Assembly (NCBI GenBank): GCA_019843655.1
Contig: JACDQD010000004.1
Span: forward strand, 25,059,872-25,123,871
Length of the DNA: 64,000 bases
Direction of reading: 5' to 3'
DNA from: Lethocerus indicus
Lineage: Eukaryota; Arthropoda; Insecta; Hemiptera; Belostomatidae
How positions within the stretch are numbered: position 1 is the first letter of the stretch; each line of letters starts with the position of its first letter. The position numbers were made by a program, and so were the translations under genes. The notes beneath the pieces are model-generated. The model was not told the DNA's origin. It saw only the letters and a list, made by a program, of their open reading frames with translations, and made no database searches. Shown piece by piece: positions 59,941 through 64,000 of the stretch.

Positions 59941-61515
59941 TATCACTCCGAGCTATGAACTCACGAAACTTTTCCGCAGTACGCAGCACAAATTCTAAAC
60001 GCGCATTTTTATGAGGTACGGAAAGGGAAAATATACTTAAGCAACGGATAAAAGGGTTGAAATTATTTTCGCTGTAAATATTTACACCGTTTCGCTCTTC
60101 CCATCTTGAACCGGTACGGAGGAATTGGGACGTGAATAATACAAAACAGTTTCAGTTCAACCGAACGTAAGAATTCGGTCACGCCATCGAGTGCTAAATT
60201 TTCAGTTTTCCTTTAATATACGATATCGAGTAAGACCTTTCCCCGACGCTGGGGGTTATTTATTTTTTAACGTTTTAATTGCTCGCTTCGACCGCATATA
60301 AGACCAAAATGAGTGACCAGAGCAAGTTAATCGGCCGGAATAAACGGGGCTACATAGTCATTCATGAATGCTGAAGTACTAATGGTTGCTATATGTGGGC
60401 GTCTACACGGTTGAATAATGTTGGCCAGCGTGGGCCCTCCGTTTAACGTATGCATACCGCCGGCCAAACCCATTCACTATTTAAGGCTCTCAAGGGCGTA
60501 CTGGACCCGGCCTGCTTCCGCCTCTCGTGTAAATCTCAGGTGTATATATAGTAAGAAATATTTACGATTGGGTCTACAATCTGCGGAAGGGGCCAAAAAA
60601 TAAGCGAACCCGGAAAGAGAATTTTAATAGACATTTTCGTAATGTAATTACAAATCTTCGAACTGATCTCTGGCGATTAAGAAACCCCAACCAGATCTTA
60701 TCTCAAATCCAATATATCTGCGATAACAAGGAATGATTTAATTCTATTTCTGTGCCCTTGTTAACCGCACAAAAACTTTTATAAGATAAAATGCGATAAA
60801 AACTGAATAGTTTTTTACATTTTGAAAACAGTTCTCTCTGAGGTGTAACAAGTATAGCTTGTATTAATATAGCTCAATGCGTATACAAAAGCGTCATCAT
60901 AAACGTTCGGTATCTTCTTTGAACGACAGGGTGACTAGGGGAAAGTGTGAATGGACACAGCTTCCATTATCAAACACAATTTGCAATAATTAGGAATTTC
61001 CTTTTCAGCCAACCGACTGACCAATTTATACACTCCAAACGGAGCTAGGCTTGTCTCAACAACGCCAGCCCGTCTCTCGGCCTCCCTCCTTTCATCTAAA
61101 ATGTCGGTATTAAACTGTTCTCATTTTCGTGACTTTCCTTTTTGTCAATAAAAGAATCGGGGCTAATTATTCGATGGAATATAAAACACTTGAAAATTGG
61201 GTCTTTTCAGAGCTTCTTTCAGAACCAAATACCACTGCAAGCATTAATAGGTTTTTCAAAATTTGCCGTGCAGGTAACTGCTACAACTTGTGGATTTTTC
61301 CGCGGGTTATAAGATTGGTATACAGAGCATTTTTTGGTAATCCAATGACCTGGTTCCAGCCCAATATAATTTCCAATGGTGGAGTAGAATGAGATATTGG
61401 TTGAAATATTCAGATTAATATACGCGTTCTACAATTCTACAACTACACGCTATCTCCCCTCCCTCCCTCTAAAAATAAGCCATTTAGAATTTCATTTACA
61501 GGATTTATATTCTAT

Positions 61516-61600
61516 TTATTTAATTGGCGCAACAGCCTTTCGGTAAACCCCTTCTGGGGCCCAGTCGTCATCCTCATTGATTTATATTCCATTAGTAAAA
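61516..61600 (+). repeat. Dispersed-repeat-like fragment
   Basis: ttggcgcaacagcctttcgg and ccccttctggggcccagtcg resemble a 'ggcgc-acagccc' interspersed sequence seen in many arthropod genomes. The family was not identified. Confidence 0.25.
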
Positions 61601-64000
61601 CTGTATCTATCTGGAGATAAAAATCACGTTCTATAAAAGCACTACTCTACTCGAATTAAAGACATCTTCCCATTATAAATGGAGAGACCGGTTCAATTAA
61701 AGTTAACACTATTTGGAAAGTGAAGATCGCACGGGGCCAAACTATTTAACGGGGTGATTGGCCGCCTTTAAACACGATCGATTCTATGTATTAATGGACA
61801 GGTCTGATTCGCTTTACACGCTAGTTAGCAAACTCAATAGCGAAAGTAGAGAACTAACTACCTCTTCGGCCTTTCAACTTTTCATCTACACGTGTTAAAA
61901 CTGTCGCACATACATTTTACACGAAATAGGTTCAACGTTCTTGAATAATTGAAGCTACATTTTCATGAAACAAAGAAATTCATTATTTTTAAATATTTCC
62001 CAATTTCACTGAAACAAATACACACATTTTAGAAAACAAAACGAATATAAATTATGAAAAATTTATTTCTTACTCAGTTTTCTTGAATAATATTCGTTAT
62101 ATTATTTCCTCTAATTTATCGAATAATGTGAGTCAACTGAAACAAAATTAAAAATAGAAAATAAAATATATATTTCATGTTTTCGTCCACCACCACTCGG
62201 TATAGGCTGGTTTCGGTGTTTCGCTAAACATTAATGGAAAAATGTGTAAAAACTACAATAACTCGATATAATTAGTAGAAGTAGTAATAATGGGCTATCC
62301 GCACATAGCTCTGTGAAGAGGAATAAACACCATTTTCACGTTGTCATTATTCAAACACTGAATGATGGAATGGAATTTCAATGTGCGAGACAGTTCGGTG
62401 TGTGTGTTTGCACGCAGAATGGTATCCCCCCTGTTGCCATGATCGGCATTCAAATGGCAATAACCATCATCTGCTAAGCCCCCACAAATGCTGTTAAAAC
62501 AGCAATCAGAGTTGAGGTATCGGCGAGAGGATGTGGCGAACTATCACCGATATACCTGTTTAGAGGTATACCAAGAAATATTCCCTTCGTTCTCCCCATA
62601 ACACTACGCAATCGGCTAATTCGGTGAGGTGGGGCCCAGTTATGGAGATCGTATAAAATTATATGCAGATGACGCACTTTGTCGGCAAATGAGGAAGAAA
62701 AATTGTAGAAAGTGTAAGAATATTAGGCATTGGACGAACATGGTTGGATGCAAGGTTGTTTGTTGTGACTACTAATTAAAAGGAATTTTCCAAAAATTAG
62801 CTCCTAGGCATTGCTCTGGACAATTAGTCAGATATATTACCGTACCGTAAGCCGATATGGGAAAACATTTTCAGTGTAACTCCCAAGTGCGTACGCTGAT
62901 AGTTCATCCCTCCTTTGGACAATATAATCTTCCGGCCGTTTCGGTCACAACTAAATTCCAGTTAATGCAGACAGTTGATTAATCGGGTCGTTTATATATA
63001 GCCTACGTACGACGCAAGAAACCCGCGTCAACGTTGCAGCTGACGCGCTTAACAGCCCGGGGCAATCGATGGAAATGCGCACCACGGATTTGCTAGAAAC
63101 AGCTCGCGCTACTAATACGGTTCAGAAAAACAAGGTTCCCCCTGTTCAAGAACGAGCGTCGAAATTATCTGCAATTAGTTTTGTACAACGTTTCTGCACG
63201 TTACCCGATTGACGTTCAATGATCACGCAAAAGACGTATCTCGTACAAAGTAATACTTTCATGTTACTTTAACTGTAACATTATAGATATTCCGTCTCTC
63301 CTCTCTTGTTTGGTCGTAAGATTAGTTATCGCCATCCTCTATAATATAATTAGATATACATATGCACTGTCGCTCTGATTTCTATGTAAAATTATTATCG
63401 TGCACGTTTTTATTTTAACGGTTGCAAGTCTTCCCAAGTGATCAGCGCGGCCTTAATTTCGGTTTGAAAATTTTCAGCAGGCTATCTAACTTGTCTCCCA
63501 GTGCAGACACCGAATTGCGTAACGCGGCAGATAATTATGATTTACAGCGGCCCAGGACATTTTGGCAATCCAGATGAATATGCATCAGGCCACTTTCGAG
63601 TTTCACAATCCAATTTCGGAACCTTACACAAAAAAAACACGTATTAAAAAACATCGCCCACGGTTGAAAATAAGACCCATTCGTCAAATATTTATACGAT
63701 CCTTCAGTACAAATTTCTTGTCGGTTAACCCGTGCGATTATTGGTGCATTCATGAATAACAAGTCTTGTGAATCGGTCATAATTAAAACTCGGCCTACCT
63801 GTAGGATTATAATACTTGGTAGCATTGCTGCGTAGGTTAAATTGTAATAAATATAAGAACTTGCCTAACTTAAAAATACAAACAAACAGCGTAGGAACTG
63901 AATTCAACTGCACACAAAGTAAGAGACAGATATGGACAGATTTCATTTTTAAGCAAGTATTAAGCGTATTTGTGTAGTGGTGTTTTCCTGTGACATTTTT

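Larger units (their letters stand above)
55191..64000. other. CpG-rich intergenic DNA without recognisable genes
   Basis: Open frames up to about 104 codons exist, but none has a recognisable domain, convincing splice borders or family resemblance. It holds a perfect AT hairpin (57765-57801), a CT-rich promoter-like segment near 57.0-57.2 kb, and repeat-like fragments near 59.9 and 61.5 kb. Confidence 0.6.

Overview
The window is nuclear DNA from a winged insect. It is AT-rich, its genes are split by GT-AG introns, one intron exceeds 23 kb, and (TA)n and (GA)n microsatellites are common. A gustatory receptor of the carbon-dioxide-receptor type, long introns and blockwise CpG depletion together suggest a polyneopteran such as a cockroach, termite or stick insect. 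That placement is inference; the sequence does not name the species.

Layout. (1) 1-26802, minus strand: the 5' part of a salt-inducible kinase gene, closest to SIK3. Exon 1 (26662-26802) is separated by a 23.7-kb intron from seven kinase-domain exons at 1-2917; the gene continues past the left edge. The intron holds microsatellites, a 70-bp minisatellite, copies of a dispersed repeat, a GC-rich block and a pair of perfect cAMP-response elements. (2) 29298-30161, plus strand: an intact, intronless F-actin capping protein alpha gene. (3) 31660-32633, minus: a small secreted cysteine-rich protein of the DUF4773 type. (4) 35202-37383, minus: histone stem-loop binding protein (SLBP), divergent from (5) 38923-41340, plus: the FRA10AC1 homologue. 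(6) 42771-50875, minus, with a candidate first exon near 54.95 kb: cytosolic purine 5'-nucleotidase (NT5C2), 11 clear exons. (7) 46328-49067, plus: a seven-exon gustatory receptor nested inside a 4.1-kb NT5C2 intron on the opposite strand. (8) About 55-64 kb: no recognisable gene; CpG-rich non-coding DNA with a few repeat-like pieces.

Most host genes here are housekeeping genes: actin capping, histone mRNA processing, a nuclear protein linked to splicing, purine nucleotide turnover and a metabolic/CREB-pathway kinase. The receptor is the exception, a tissue-specific chemosensory gene inside a housekeeping gene. CpG density changes sharply. It is very low over 0-4 kb and 25-51 kb, where the genes lie, and high in the interior of the SIK3 intron and beyond 51.2 kb. 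This is the pattern expected if gene bodies are methylated in the germ line.

All exon boundaries were read by hand from splice consensus, reading-frame continuity and remembered family conservation. No alignment, RNA evidence or repeat library was available.
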